Shown here: positions 9,702-21,069 of the stretch, one piece after another
Layout: each line of letters opens with the position of its first letter
Numbering within the stretch: the first letter of the stretch is position 1
Origin: Adenophora triphylla var. japonica
Taxonomy: Eukaryota; Streptophyta; Magnoliopsida; Asterales; Campanulaceae
Reading direction: 5' to 3'
Assembly: GCA_022495995.1 (NCBI GenBank)
Contig: JAFEMH010002575.1
Location: forward strand, 62,001-126,000
DNA: 64,000 bases
Program-made: the position numbers and the translations under genes
Notes under the pieces: model-generated
The model's database searches: none
The model's input: the letters and a program-made list of their open reading frames with translations, nothing else
Told to the model about the DNA's origin: nothing

Positions 9702-11547
9702 CGTAAGTGCTCCAATTTGAGCTTGTTAGCATTTTCGTTAGAAAATTAACGAAAGTTATAACATTACTAACATTCCTAACATTCCTAACTTTTCTAACAA
9801 AGTAAGGGTAAAATGGGCATTGCCATTTAAAGTTAAACCAAGAAAAGAATCTCAAAAAGCAAAAGAAATAAGAAAAATCCGAATTGGGCAAGTTGAAAAA
9901 CATAACCAAGCTTGGATTTTTGAATTTTATTCTTCCCGTCCAAAGCCTGAAGCCGTAATTAATGAACAAGGCACGCCGTCAATCATATCCGCGCAGACAT
10001 GTTTGTCAATTTAGGGCTATAAATTGAACCCTCCTCTCTCGTTTACGTAACACAATTTGATCACAAAGAACGAAACTCGGCGAATATAGGGAGAAAACAG
10101 TGGGAATTCACTTGAATTGCCACCATTTTCTCTTCAATCTTTCCCAAATCTCACTCACTCACAAACACTTCAAATCACTCTCATACATACTCTTATACAT
10201 ACACTAACTCAAGCTCAAATCACCCTTTAGGAGGAGGAATAGAGAGAAAACATAGAGGACTTCATTGTTATCTACTTGTTTTCTCTTTAACCAACTCAAA
10301 TCATCAACCCTAAACACTTTCAAATCCTAAACACATTCAAGCCTTTGAATCCATTCAAACACAAGACACAAGGAAGATAGGTATAACCTCCCTCTCCCTA
10401 CACTAAGTCTCTCATTCATGCATGCATCTTTAAACTACAAAATGTAGTTATTTTATCTTCTTGTCTTAGATCCAAGAAGATCACCATGGAAGTTCATCTC
10501 CATGGATGATCTTCTACAAGGATCAACATTTTCTTCAATGTGTTCTTATTTACTTGCAAAATGCATTTTCAAAACCCTAAATACCATTTTCAAGCACCAA
10601 ATCCCATTTTCAAAGGATAAAATTCCCCTTCCCAAGCAAATGAAGTGCTTAGTCCTAATGTACCCCAAGGATGGTTTGGTATAGTTGATTCACCACTAAA
10701 ATGTCTAGTGATCACTAACCAAAACCTAGGGAAATGGGGACAAGCATGGATGCAAAAACCCCCTTTAAAATCATATTTTCTCTCTTGAGAAGTTGCTGTC
10801 CAGTAGCAATTTTCTCAGACCTCAGTCCATGGTCTAATTTTTTGGACATAGATAAACTTGGAATTTGGTGTTGACTACAAAATACTTTTTGTAGCCAACA
10901 TTCATATCTTTCCATAAATATTTTTACTTTATTTTTTGAGTGAGTAAAACTCAATCTTTCAATTTTTATCTTAGAGGCCAGTTCATTAGCTTCTGGAAAT
11001 CCAGATTTCACATCTGAGATTTCCAGAAGGTTTTGACCCCTCAAATTACTTCAAAAATGGAAAGTTCCTTTGCAGAAACCCTATTTAGGGTGTTTTAAGA
11101 AACTTTCATTCTCGGACATTCCCCAGATTCTGAGGTTTTGAAGCCTTTAAGTCCATTTCAAAGTCAAGGGTCAACTGCCTTTTTCATTCTGGCAGAATTG
11201 CTTTTCAACTCCCAAAAATCTTTTGAGTGCCAAGACTCAACCCAAAAATCATACCAAAAATCTTGGGGATTGTTCAAAGTCTTATAAAGAGTTCCCCATT
11301 TTTGTTTTTCTCAGTTTCAACTCATTTTGGTCAAAACACACACACACACACACACACAAAAGGATTTCAAATGTTTGGAAGACTCGTTTTACGAGGCGCT
11401 CCGGGTGCACACTAACGTCCTTCCCGACGCGTAACATGACCTCCGAACCTAAATCTCTGATCTCGGGCTTTTTTCAAAGTTTTGGCCCTTAAAACAAAAA
11501 CGGCGTGGCGACTCCGTTTGATTTCAAAAAAAATCGGGTACATCACA
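9702..11547 (+). repeat. 3' LTR of element A
   Basis: It starts CGTAAGTGCTCC (a TG start changed to CG) and ends ATCACA. The first 70 bases match the 5' LTR of element I (53885) almost base for base, and the match resumes through the GAAGATCACCATGGA region, the (CA)n tract (11337-11358) and the GGCGTGGCGACTCCG word. A TATA-like TATAAATT sits at 10018. The (CA)n tract and the PBS-like word near the end lie in U5. Short frames inside are not genes. Confidence 0.85.
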
Positions 11548-12007
11548 CTAACTCAGCGTGTTGTGGAGCTCTCTTGGTAGGAGGTAATCTAGGAGGCATT
11601 TCCCCGGCTGAATCGGACTCAAAATGCTTGATTTCTCTTGATTCCTCTCAATTTCCTTCTGATGGCTACTCTCTCTCTCTCTTCACATTTTCGTCTCCCT
11701 CTCAATTTCAATTTTAATTGAGTTTCAAATGACGACTGTGCAAATTTTAAAGAATCTGTCCACATGGCCTCTTATGTCGTGCGACATACTAAGCCCCTGT
11801 GGCTAGTTTTTACAATTTTGCCCCTGAAGGCTCAATTTTACAATATTGTCCCCCATAGGCCTGTTTTACCCTTTGTGCCCCTGGCATTTCCAATCATTTC
11901 CAATCCAGTTTTCCCTCCAGTGCCCCCGTGGCCTATTTTACAAGTTTACCCCTGTGGCTCATTTTATTTGCCCTTGGCATTTTCAATCCTACTTTCAAAT
12001 AATTAAA
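11548..12007. other. Internal non-coding part of element B
   Basis: No gene seen. It contains the palindrome TATGTCGTGCGACATA at 11773, which recurs in LTR B, and repeated GCCCCTGTGGC-like words. Confidence 0.45.
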
Positions 12008-12358
12008 TCATCGGGTACGTCCCGTTGCTTTACAAAAAATTATCGGGTACGTCCCACTTTCTTTACAAAAAATTATCGGGTACGTCCCACTTTCTTTACA
12101 AAAATTATAGGGTACGTCCCACTTTCTTTACAAAAAATATCGGGTACGTCCCACTTTCTTTACAAAAAAATTATCGGGCACGTCCCACTTTCTTTACAAA
12201 AAATTATCGGGTACGTCCCACTTTCTTTCCAAAAAAATTATTGGGTACGTCCCACTTTCTTTACAAAAATTATCGGGTACGTCCCACTTTCTTTAAAAAA
12301 AATTATCGGGTACGTCCCACTTTCTTTACAAAAATTATCGAGTCCTTCCTACTTCTTT
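12008..12358 (+). repeat. Tandem array, about 32-bp unit (TATCGGGTACGTCCCACTT type)
   Basis: About eleven copies of a 30-33 bp unit made of ATTATCGGGTACGTCCCACT and TTCTTTACAAAAA with length changes in the A run. Frames through it encode Tyr/Arg/Phe-rich repeats and are not genes. Confidence 0.95.
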
Positions 12359-12362
12359 ACAA

Positions 12363-12895
12363 AATCCATTCTTTCTCTCGGTCTCCGTTATTCCCAAAAC
12401 AAAGGAATAACATTTCGCTCTCTCGCGATCTCCGTTATTCCAGAATGAAGGAATAACATTTCGCTATCTCTTTCGATCTCCGTTATTCCCAAAACAAAGG
12501 AATAACATTTCGCTCTTTCGCGATCTCCGTTATTCCAGAATGAAGGAATAACATTTCGCTATCTCTTTCGATCTCCGTTATTCCCGAATGAAGGAATAAC
12601 ATTTCGACCTCTCTCGCGATCTCCGTTATTCCAGAATGAAGGGATAACATTTCGCTCTCTCGCGATCTCCGTTATTCCAGGATGAAGGAATAACATTTCG
12701 CTCTCTTTCGATCTCCGTTATTCCAGGATGAAGGAATAACATTTCGACCTCTCTCGCGATCTCCGTTATTCCAGAATGAAGGGATAACATTTCGCTCTCT
12801 CGCGATCTCCGTTATTCCAGGATAAAGGAATAACATTTCGCTCTCTTTCGATCTCCGTTATTCCAAGATGAAGGAATAACATTTCGACTTAGTAA
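12363..12895 (+). repeat. Tandem array, 43-50 bp unit (CTCCGTTATTCC type)
   Basis: Eleven copies of CTCCGTTATTCC, each followed by an ARGAATGAAGG-like segment and GAATAACATTTCG, separated by a variable CTCTCTCGCGAT segment. GGAATAAC and GTTATTCC are inverted, so each unit can fold into a hairpin. Confidence 0.95.
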
Positions 12896-12902
12896 AAGTT
12901 TC

Positions 12903-12945
12903 GAACTACGAACTGGCTTGATTCCTCCGGGATACGTAGGTAGCC
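12903..12945 (+). other. Hairpin motif, copy 5
   Basis: GAACTACG, TGATTCCTCCGGGATACGTA, GGTAGCC. ATTCC can pair with GGGAT across a short loop, a stem different from copies 1-4. Confidence 0.75.
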
Positions 12946-13000
12946 TACTTTAGGTTCAGCCAATTCGTCACATATGACACCCCTTTCCCCAGTGGATTCC

Positions 13001-13044
13001 GAACTACGATTATGGCTTGATTCCTCCGGGATACGTAGGTAGCC
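13001..13044 (+). other. Hairpin motif, copy 6
   Basis: Same form as copy 5, about 98 bp downstream, again followed by AGGTTCAGCCACTC and then the polypurine tract. Confidence 0.75.
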
Positions 13045-13149
13045 TTCCAAAGGTTCAGCCACTCAACCACTTTGGTCACCCAATCCGTCTCGGCATTCGC
13101 CAGATCGGATCCTTTTCTATCGACAACCCCACTCGCCCTGCAAGTGACG

Positions 13150-13164
13150 TTGCCGAGGGGCTTC
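13150..13164 (+). other. Polypurine tract before LTR B
   Basis: TTGCCGAGGGGCTTC directly before the LTR start TGTAAGTACC. Same core as at 9685. Confidence 0.8.
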
Positions 13165-15436
13165 TGTAAGTACCAAAATCTGGCTTATGCCTTCCGATTA
13201 AAATTCCCGGCAATTTCCCAAACTTTTATAAAGTTTGGGGGGCGATTCGGGAACTTTCCCAAGCTTTCCAAGTAAGGAAGGACCTGTTAGGAATCAAAAT
13301 TCCATGCATGACCTCACTGGAAAGGGGCCTTCTAGAATCTGCTACCTTGCATGCTTCTAGAAGGAACTGGATAGGGCTTCTTATGTCGTGCGACATACCC
13401 TGCCAGGAAGACTTCTAGAAGACTGCCACCTTGCATGTTTCTAGAAGGAAAACGGTTATGGCTTATTATTTCGTGCGACATACTAAGCCACTGCCATGCA
13501 GCCTATAAATAGAGGCCTGCACCTCTCATTTTGGGCATTCCTTTTCACTCCCCAGTATCCCTCTGATAAAATACGTCCAGTAGCCTAGTCTCTCTCCTCA
13601 TATACACCCAAAACACACACTAATCCTCTCAAATCACTCACCATTCAACTAATCCAACACACACTTCCCATACACACAAAGAACCAACGGTTCTCACGGA
13701 ACCAAGGCTTGATCTCAGCCCCGGAGGTTGCTGTTTGAAGGCTCCTATATCTAACTTGATATAGGAAGTCGGGGATCTTCAAGGGTAACGATTTTCTATC
13801 TTTTTCTCTCCCTTTATCTTCCTTATACATGAGATCTACGTACTAAATGTGTTGATAATGATGTATCTTGATTAAAATTGCATGCTTTAGTCTCATATTG
13901 CTTAGATCCGTATCTGATTGCATACCATTTCATGTAATAGCTCCGGCTTGACATTGTCTTGGCATGAACACTCGAGATGAGTGTGGATCCCTCATATCCA
14001 CACCCTCTTGAAGTGTTCACTATTGATATACTTACTCTCTGAGACCTATCAGTGAAGTAACTTGGCTATATTAATGTCTTGTTGCCTCTGAAAATCTCAG
14101 TTGTTACAGTCTCTGCAAATGGCTAAGTATGTCACGCGACATACCTTGCCAGGCAACCTATGTCACGCGACAAACTTGGCCAGTTTGCAGAGCCTTCATC
14201 TTTTCAGTTTGTAATCTGATTTCAACCTTTACCATGCTGTAATCTGATGTCAATATGCAATTTAATAGCATCTTTGTACATAAAAATGCCATCTTTTCAT
14301 CAAAATGTCATCTTTATACATAAAAGTGGCTTTCTTCGCATTAAAATAGCATCCTTTGCTATTAAAATAATATTTTTCTACATAAAGCAGCTTCTTTTGC
14401 ACTCAAAATACCATTTTTACATAAAAGTTGTATCCTTTACACTTAAAAATGCTTTCTTTACATTGAAAATGCATCCTTTGCACCTAAAACCCATTTTCAT
14501 GCATAAAAATGCATCTTTTGCATTAAAAATCATTACTTTACTTTAAAGTAGCATCCTTTGCTTTCGAAATAACATCTTTATGCATCATTTGCACCTAAAA
14601 TGCTATTTTTCCACATAAAAATGCATCCTTTGCATAAAAATTATTTCTTTACATTAAAAAGCATCATTTGCAATCAAAAGCATCCTTTGCACCCAAAAAT
14701 GTCATCTTTTCACTAAAAAAATGTCATTTTTAACATGCATCCCCCTAGTCCCCAATTGGTATTTGATGCAACCTTCGGAACGGACCGGTGTAAAGATCCT
14801 ATCTTTACATCATTTCTTCCATTAAAGGTGCCACAATCTCTTTAGAAAGGGATAAACCTTGAACCTATATCTCCGATTATCGCTTGAGACGAGCATGATA
14901 GCTCCCATATAAGATCAATCGTCTCAAGGCGTAGGATTGATGGGCTAAGGTCACTCCTTTCCTAAAGAACCCCATTTTGTACTGTAAAAGAGAGTCCTTC
15001 TCTCGATCACGCAAGACCCAAGGTCAAATAGCGATGATCACAAGTCCAAGATGAGGACGGGATCAAAGTCCCGAACACATAAAAATCCAAGAAATCCCGA
15101 GCGACAACCAACTAAATGGTTTGTACGTCCGGAAGACAACTTGGGACATTCCCCCCCCCCTCTTTTCAACACTTGCACACAAGAAAACACGCAAGCAAGC
15201 ACGAAAAATGGAATCTAGGAAGACTTGCTACGGCAAGGCACCTTGGGTGAACGACGATCCGTTCTTCCCAAGGGGTAACTTAACCTCCGAACCCTAAAAT
15301 CCTTTTTTTCAAAGTTTTGAGGAAATCAAAATGGCGTGGCGACTCCGTTTTTCAAATTAAACCGGATGTTTTCAAACTCGCGTGAATCCAATCTAAAAAA
15401 AAATAACAAAAATTAGAATTTGGGCACACATTCACA
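13165..15436 (+). repeat. 3' LTR of element B
   Basis: It starts TGTAAGTACC and ends ATTCACA (about 2.27 kb). The promoter-like TATAAATAG is at 13504. Upstream of it stand GTCGTGCGAC palindromes (13382, partly at 13471). Downstream, 14128 and 14159 carry the GTCACGCGAC variant. A degenerate 20-bp-scale repeat of AAAATGCATCCTTTGCA words fills 14240-14740. The PBS-like word TGGCGACTCCG is at 15337, 89 bp before the LTR end. It is the same LTR type as solo LTR J (48170-50246), which shares the TGTAAGTACC start. Confidence 0.85.
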
Positions 15437-16198
15437 GGTGGCTCCGGCGAAACCCCTCCGGCGTGAGAGTAAGGTTAGTGGTTCACAAGGATGATAACAA
15501 TGGAAAACCCTAGAGAGAGATAGAGCTTAGAGAGGGGAGAGAGAGACATACCATGCAAATGAACCATTTCTCTATTTTATACTCCTGAGCCCCCATGTGC
15601 CTTGCACATGGGGGACACTTGTCAATCATCTACCAAGGGTCCTCAACCACCTTCAACTTAGTGGGATTTCACTGTTCACCTAGTCACATCAAGCTACAGT
15701 TAGCTATTGGGCACCGACGCGGGATCTCCTTTGGCATAAGCCGCAAGCGACAACAGGCCTCCAAGCGGCCATGCCCATGGTGCGACTAACCTTAGCCATG
15801 TCGCTTCTCGCTCTAGGGTTAGTGCTGTTCATCCCATTTCCCAGGGTATCCATCCCGCCTTACTTACTCTCCTATGTCTCCAGGCGGGGTGAGTTTATCT
15901 TGCCAGAGCATTCCCGCCCCTGGGCCCTCCTCATGGCTAATAGAGGCCTATGGAGCCCTCTTTTCTCTATTTTATTAGGTCCGTTAAAATGATGCTGGGC
16001 CTATTTGCCTGCTTGGGCCCACTTCTATTTTCCAATATCGCATCAGAAGCCCCCAATTTCGAGACCTGGATTATTCATGATCCAGGCGAGAAATTTGCTA
16101 AGTCGCATGGTGTCCAAGCCGCACAGGATCCCTATCTCGCCACCTCACCTCGATTGGCGAGATTAGGATGTTTACTGACACGTACATGACACATGTCA
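15437..16198 (-). repeat. 3' LTR of element C (probable)
   Basis: On the minus strand it would start TGACATGTGTCATG at 16198, preceded by the purine-rich GCCAGGGGT, and run to the border with LTR B. A minus-strand TATAAAATA sits at 15581-15573, followed by CT-rich leader sequence, which fits a promoter and R region. No second copy is in the window, so the boundaries are inferred from these signals only. Confidence 0.5.
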
Positions 16199-16733
16199 AC
16201 CCCTGGCTGATGGTTCAGGATGGTCCGTCAGGGCCTATAATGCCTCGAGTTTCGGGCCCCTCCTTAAATAACCACATTAAAAAGGGGGGAATTTCAAAAT
16301 TCGAACCATCATTTATTTCCTAGGAAAATTCGAACGCCTCTTCGTCTCCACAACGCCTCTTCGTCTTCACAGTGCTAAAATCAGTCCCTAGTCCCTCATT
16401 TTTCACTTTTCAGTTACTCAGGCTTCAAATTTCCTCTGCTTTTCCGGTGAGCCGTTTCTTGACAAAACCCCCTTTTTCTTTCTTATTTAACCATTTCTGT
16501 TGTTTGTTTTTGCTATTTTCTTGATTTACTCACGTTTACGGTGGTAATCCTTCGTTTTGGAGTCCTCAGGTGCGTTTCTGGCAAATTTCTTTGCTTTCTT
16601 TGAAGTTTCCGGCCAAACTCTGGCCAGGTTCATCATTTCCGTTTGTTCCTTCAAACTTTCCCAGGTACTTACTTGATATCTCGCATTTTCTTTATTTCCC
16701 ACTTTTTTATTTCTATTTTTGCTATCTCGCACC

Positions 16734-18106
16734 ATGGCGAGAACCAAGTGTTGTGCTAGGGCCATCAGATTTGGCCAAAGTCTGAACACGGGGGGATACT
16801 ATAGGGTTGAAATGGGGGTATGGGCTAGGATCCCGCGCGAGGACCTTAATTTTATGCTTATGCAACATGACGCGGATACCGCCATTCTTGATGCCTTGGA
16901 GATTAGGGGTCCCCCCTTTTTGCATAAGTCCACTCCTACGCTATCATTCCATAACTCGCACGAGCTGTGCTGGCATATTTGCAGTTTTTATCATTCTCGC
17001 TTTGACTCTAATTTTTCTGACACCGACTATCCCGCAGCCCCCAATTTACGTAGTCGTCGCTTCTATAAACAGGTTATCTCCAGCTCCAGCGACCGGGGCG
17101 AGATGTTTTCTACTAACTCCACCTCCAGCCATGATATTTAAGACACTCTTACCGCGGAAGCATCATCCCAAGCCCAGGTTTCTTCTGAACAACCACATGT
17201 TACCGCCATTGCGACAACCAGTACTTCTTCTTCTAACCTTCAAACCCCTTACATATAAAATTTGGCATTAATCACAACGTTTATCGCATCGAGCCTTACA
17301 ATGATGACCTAAACCTTGCCGTCATGCGACAACGAACAGATGGGGTTGTCGCATATGTCTCACAATTGGAGGCCGGGCTTAGATTCCCCTTAGACCCATT
17401 TATTTCCGCCTTCCTTCACCAAGCTCAAGCCGCCCTTGTAGACCTTCATCCCAATGTTTTCCGAGTTTTGGTCAGTTATATCATCATATGCAGGGCCCTG
17501 AAACACGAGCCTTCTCTCCCTCTTTTTGTTCATTTTTTCGATGGTTATACCTCCGTCTCTCAGCGAGAAGGTATAATTGAGAAGCGTTTGTCTATAAAAT
17601 ATGGAAAAACCAAGATCCTTACTCCCCTTCCTGGCAAGGTGCACAACTGGCAATCCAAGCCGCTTTTAATTACTTCTCGCATTGGTTGGTCACATGATGG
17701 TGGCGACTTAAGAGAGATTAATCCAAAAATTGAAACCAAAAAGGCCTTAATCTCTGGGGATTCTCGCCTTAAGGAACGAATCCTCCAAGTCCTTGCCGAT
17801 GCGTCAGACACCGGCCTCGCCCTATTTTCGTGGCGAGAAATTCTTTCCAGTCCATCTCTTTTGCGGGAATCTGGCTTACCTGATTTCTCTTTCCCGATTG
17901 ATGAATCCCGCGTGACAATCATTCATACTCCTTATCCTTGTTGGGACCTCCATTCTAAAGACTGCTTTGGCTCAGAATGTGAACCTTGTCAGCGAGAAGA
18001 TTACTGCTGTAAAGCTATGTATGAAGTATACAATATGAATTCTCGCCTTGAACTCTATTTTGTTTATTCCCAGCATTTAAATTATATCTTCCCGCCATTT
18101 AAATAA
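16734..18106 (+). pseudogene. Antisense ORF of element C, part 1 (putative gypsy-type transposon domain)
   Basis: The start at 16734 (MARTKCC) gives a frame interrupted by a TAA at 17139 and a one-base frame change near 17260, then open from about 17265. The conserved part, 17340-17600, reads VSQLEAGLRFPLDPF, then a helix with HPNVFRVLVSYIIICRAL and PLFVHFFDGY. This matches the Pfam family called putative gypsy-type transposon (PF04195), typical of extra ORFs in Tat elements. Its function is unknown. A likely intron begins shortly before 18106 and ends at the TTTTCACAG acceptor near 18129; the exact donor is unclear. It lies on the strand opposite to pol and converges on it. Confidence 0.75.
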
Positions 18107-18139
18107 TTTTTTCTTTTTCTTTTCACAGAGTTCAGAAAC

Positions 18140-18843
18140 ATGTCGCTAGCCCAATGCCGCGATGCTCTTTCTAACATGGATGGCCGCCGCAAAAGATTGG
18201 CTGATGCCCGACAAGCAGCCCTCAGCCAAACCAGAGAGAAGGCCATCCCTACCTCAGCTCATGGAGATGATTCAGATGCTATTGCTAAAGAGAAGGTCGC
18301 AGCCGCCGCAGAGAAAGCCGCCGGGAAAGCTATTGCAAGTCATTCCCGCAAACCCCCTAAACCAAAAACCCCTGCAAGAGGAACTGGCCTCCACTTACGA
18401 GATGAAGAGGATATAGAGGGTGAGATTGCCCAAGATCAGGAAATGAATCCCCCAGGGGCTGATGTCGCCGTAACTACAGAATCTCTTGAGCACATCCAAA
18501 GTCCTTCTTCTCGCCCACTGAAGCGATCTCGTCCCGCCGACATTACTCCATCCGAGCATACTGGCCCTATTTACGCTGATACCGGTCCTTCTGATCCCCA
18601 TGTCGCCAGCTGGTTCAAACCCGGCTTTCAAATGCCTACTGACGCGGCTAGCCTGCTAGAATTGAGCCGCGAAATTGGTGATGTTCCCGAGCTTCCTGAC
18701 TTGGATGTTCGTTCTGCTAACCAAGACTACAATATGCTGGGCGGCGGAATCATTCAAAGATCTTGTGTGCCGCAGAGGGTTAGAGAGTATGAAAACCTTA
18801 ACGAAGACTATGCCGCGAATGACACAGGCTTCCATCTCGCTGG
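18140..18843 (+). pseudogene. Antisense ORF of element C, part 2
   Basis: The frame is open from the ATG at 18140 to a GTGAGT donor at 18844. The protein is Ala/Lys/Pro-rich at the start, with a basic KPPKPKTPARG stretch that could be a nuclear localisation signal. It then becomes acidic, with a short conserved-looking block around ASLLELSREIGDVPELPDL. It is preceded by a pyrimidine-rich tract and CACAG, as expected for a 3' splice site. No enzyme domain is recognised. Read with parts 1 and 3 as one spliced antisense gene. Confidence 0.55.
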
Positions 18844-18956
18844 GGTGAGTTGCACTTCACTGCCTTATGTTTATTTCATTTCCCACTTTCTCTTAACTAT
18901 ATTTCTTACTTTCAACAAATTTCGAGCATTATTTATGGTTTAAGAAATCGATGCAG

Positions 18957-19662
18957 CAAAACTTCTATTGAGTTGGAAAAACGCGAGCAGGATCTGAAGC
19001 GGGTTCGTTCTGAGAGGGATAAAATTAAAAAGAAATTCCAGGATCGGGAACAATATATTGTCGCTCTGCAAGAAGAAAAGACTAAGCTCGCGCAAATAGA
19101 GAAAGATCTCCGCCGCGAGATGGAGGCACAAAAGCTCAAATTTGAAGAGCAACACAAGCTTTTAGCGGTGGACTTGGTGGCCACTGTGAAAAATGATCTT
19201 TACAACAAAACGGTGATTGCTCAACTTCAATCTACCATAACCGAGAACAAAAACAAAGCCGAAGCGGAAGTCATGGACCTATATGACAAAGCTCTTATTC
19301 AATGCATGCGTTCTGCGGCGGCGAGCTCTAGCGACATTCCAGCTATAACCCATGACTTAATTGCTAAATGGGGCTCTGAAACCCTTTATAGTGATTTTAG
19401 TCGCTTGGGTCATAGCTTGGTGCCGTACGATATCGATGAGCTCGCAGAGCAAGCCGCCGAAGATCAGCTCCTTGGCAAACCCGTGTGGAAAGTCCCTGCT
19501 CTGGCAAATCCTGATGCATTAACTCTTTGGAATGACTTGATCAGCGAGAAGGCACAAGCTCATAGGCAAGAAAGGGAGGCCGCCCAAGCAGCATTAGATG
19601 CTCAAGCTGCACTAACTTCCCCAGCTATCTCTGGCGACAACCAAGATGGTCCTGCTTCCTGA
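18957..19662 (+). pseudogene. Antisense ORF of element C, part 3 (coiled coil)
   Basis: The frame follows a GATGCAG acceptor at about 18956. The phase agrees with part 2 only if one G of the GGGG run at the donor is discounted, so a one-base change in that run is likely. Residues 1-110 form a strong coiled coil (ELEKREQDLKRVRSERDKIK and similar). The rest is mixed helical with an Ala/Gln-rich end. A C-terminal coiled coil after the PF04195-type domain is also seen in the antisense gene of element D, although the sequences differ widely. Confidence 0.6.
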
Positions 19663-19957
19663 CCGATTTGCTTTCTTTGAACAATATTTTACTCGTATCT
19701 GAATTTGGGTCTGTATTAAACAATTTACTTTTCAGCCTTTACTTCTTTTGCTTTGGATGTCGCGGTTTGCGACTTAACATTAACTGTTCACTTTTTGGGA
19801 AGCCGCCAGATGCGGTATCTAAGCTTGCCCTGACAATCTTTAAGTCTTTAATGTCGCGGTTTGCGACTTTATCTTCATGCTTTATCTCGCTTTGTCGCTA
19901 TTTTGCTATTTTTGCTTTGATAGTTCATCAAAGATTTACTTTGCCTGGCTTATCTAT

Positions 19958-20331
19958 ATGCATACTACTCCCTTCAAAAGAGTGAGGCTTGTCCTTAGGT
20001 AGCCTTACTCTATTATGATTCCTGATTTGTCATACTGCTCTTCATCATACGTGTACTTAACATTTTTGGCGACTTTGAGACCTGTTTGTCGCCGATTGTT
20101 TATCTGAATGGAGGCTATACATATAGCAATTTTGGTTTAATATTCTAACTTTTTCGCTTACCTTTTCACTTCGTTTGCCATAATTTGCCTTTCAAAGTTT
20201 CAACTTCTTAATGTCGCCACCGTTATTTTGCTTCAATAGTTTATTGAAGATTTCTTTATCATAACTTACCTATATACATACTACTCCCTTCAAAAGAGTG
20301 AGGCTTGTCTTTAGGCAGCCTTACTCAATTG
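19958..20331 (+). repeat. Duplicated 50-bp block in the spacer of C
   Basis: CATACTACTCCCTTCAAAAG with the following GTGAGGCTTGTC and an AGGYAGCCTTACTC tail occurs near 19965 and again near 20278, about 315 bp apart. The preceding bases (AGTTYATYRAAGATTTMYTT) are also shared, so a unit of roughly 315 bp has duplicated and diverged. Confidence 0.7.
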
Positions 20332-20624
20332 CTAGGGTAGTATGCGACAATATTAAGAGGCCTAATCTCATGGCGGAAAATATTCCTTTTGACTGAACGA
20401 AGATACATCCATCTTTAGGTGGCGACCACCATTTTTGATAGGCTTCGCGAGAAAAGGAAACCCGCCTTGTTTGCCTTGCGTGCCTGGTGCCTCAATCCAG
20501 GTCTTTGTCACCTGATCATAATCAGAACTTATTATATCCGACTACTGCCAGGGCCTTTCTCGCCTAGCTTCGTTATCGCATGAAATTGTTCAGGCTAGTC
20601 TTATCTATTTTGTCGCGTCAGCAG

Positions 20625-20800
20625 TTCGGGATGCAAGCCCTTCGGACAGTTCGGGATGTAAGCCCTTCGGACAGTTCGGGATGTAAGCCCTTCTTGTCGC
20701 TTCATTCAAGCTTTAGCGGCAACCCTTCTTGTCGCCCCCTTCAATCTTTAGCGGCAACCCTTCTTGTCGCCACCTTCAGGCTTTAGCGACAACGCCTCTC
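20625..20800 (+). repeat. Two short tandem arrays in the spacer of C
   Basis: First come three copies of a 25-bp unit CAGTTCGGGATGYAAGCCCT plus TCGGA (20625-20698). About four copies of a 35-bp unit follow, with CTTGTCGC, YTTTAGCGGCAACCCTT (20690-20800). Confidence 0.85.
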
Positions 20801-21069
20801 GTCACCTATTCATGAAATGGAAATAGAAAATAGCACTTGTTAGAATTTCCAATTTCACAAGTATATCATCACGCTTCAACACAATTTGATAGAACGCCTT
20901 GCTACCATTTCTATCATATATGCAAATTTCATGCCGCCAGATTAGCAAATTTTACATAACTTTTCCCCCAGGCGATAACCAAACAAACAAAATACAAGAA
21001 AAAGTTATGCAACTTTTGTCATCTAGGGAAACAAACCAAAGAAACAGAAAATGGGAAGAAAAGGCGGCT

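Larger units (their letters stand above)
1..11547 (+). mobile_element. Ogre-like Ty3/gypsy material A, 3' part, apparently non-autonomous
   Basis: The right end is well defined: a purine-rich tract (9685-9698) is followed by an LTR (9702-11547) homologous to the 5' LTR of element I at 53885. Inside are gag-like ORFs (11-2737 and 4375-6560), an A-rich block, three tandem-repeat arrays and four copies of a recurrent hairpin motif. I saw no RT, RNase H or integrase anywhere in it, so the copy looks non-autonomous. No 5' LTR or PBS is visible, so the left end is outside the window or lost. The gag-like pieces come in an unusual order (zinc-knuckle part first, capsid core later), so two related elements may be joined here. 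The 5 bases after the LTR are CTAAC, one half of a possible target duplication. Confidence 0.7.
11548..15436 (+). mobile_element. Ogre-like element B, 3' end
   Basis: It comprises a non-coding stretch, two tandem arrays, two hairpin motifs, a polypurine tract and a complete LTR. The rest of the element lies left of the insertion of A or is lost. No coding capacity is visible. The order array-hairpin-PPT-LTR is the same as in A and H. Confidence 0.75.
19663..21069. other. Spacer between the convergent antisense gene and pol of C
   Basis: Non-coding. It holds the repeats listed at 19958-20331 and 20625-20800, and many GTCGC/GCGAC words. Both the antisense gene (from the left) and pol (from the right) end here, so transcription terminators are expected, but I cannot point to one. 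Confidence 0.5.

Noticed and set aside
12025..12456. Tyr/Phe/Arg-rich frames of 140-200 codons
   Set aside because: Translations of the 32-bp array in element B.
15595..16189. Small ORFs with hydrophobic segments, possible membrane protein
   Set aside because: They lie within the LTR of element C on the strand opposite to its transcription and have no similarity or conserved start.
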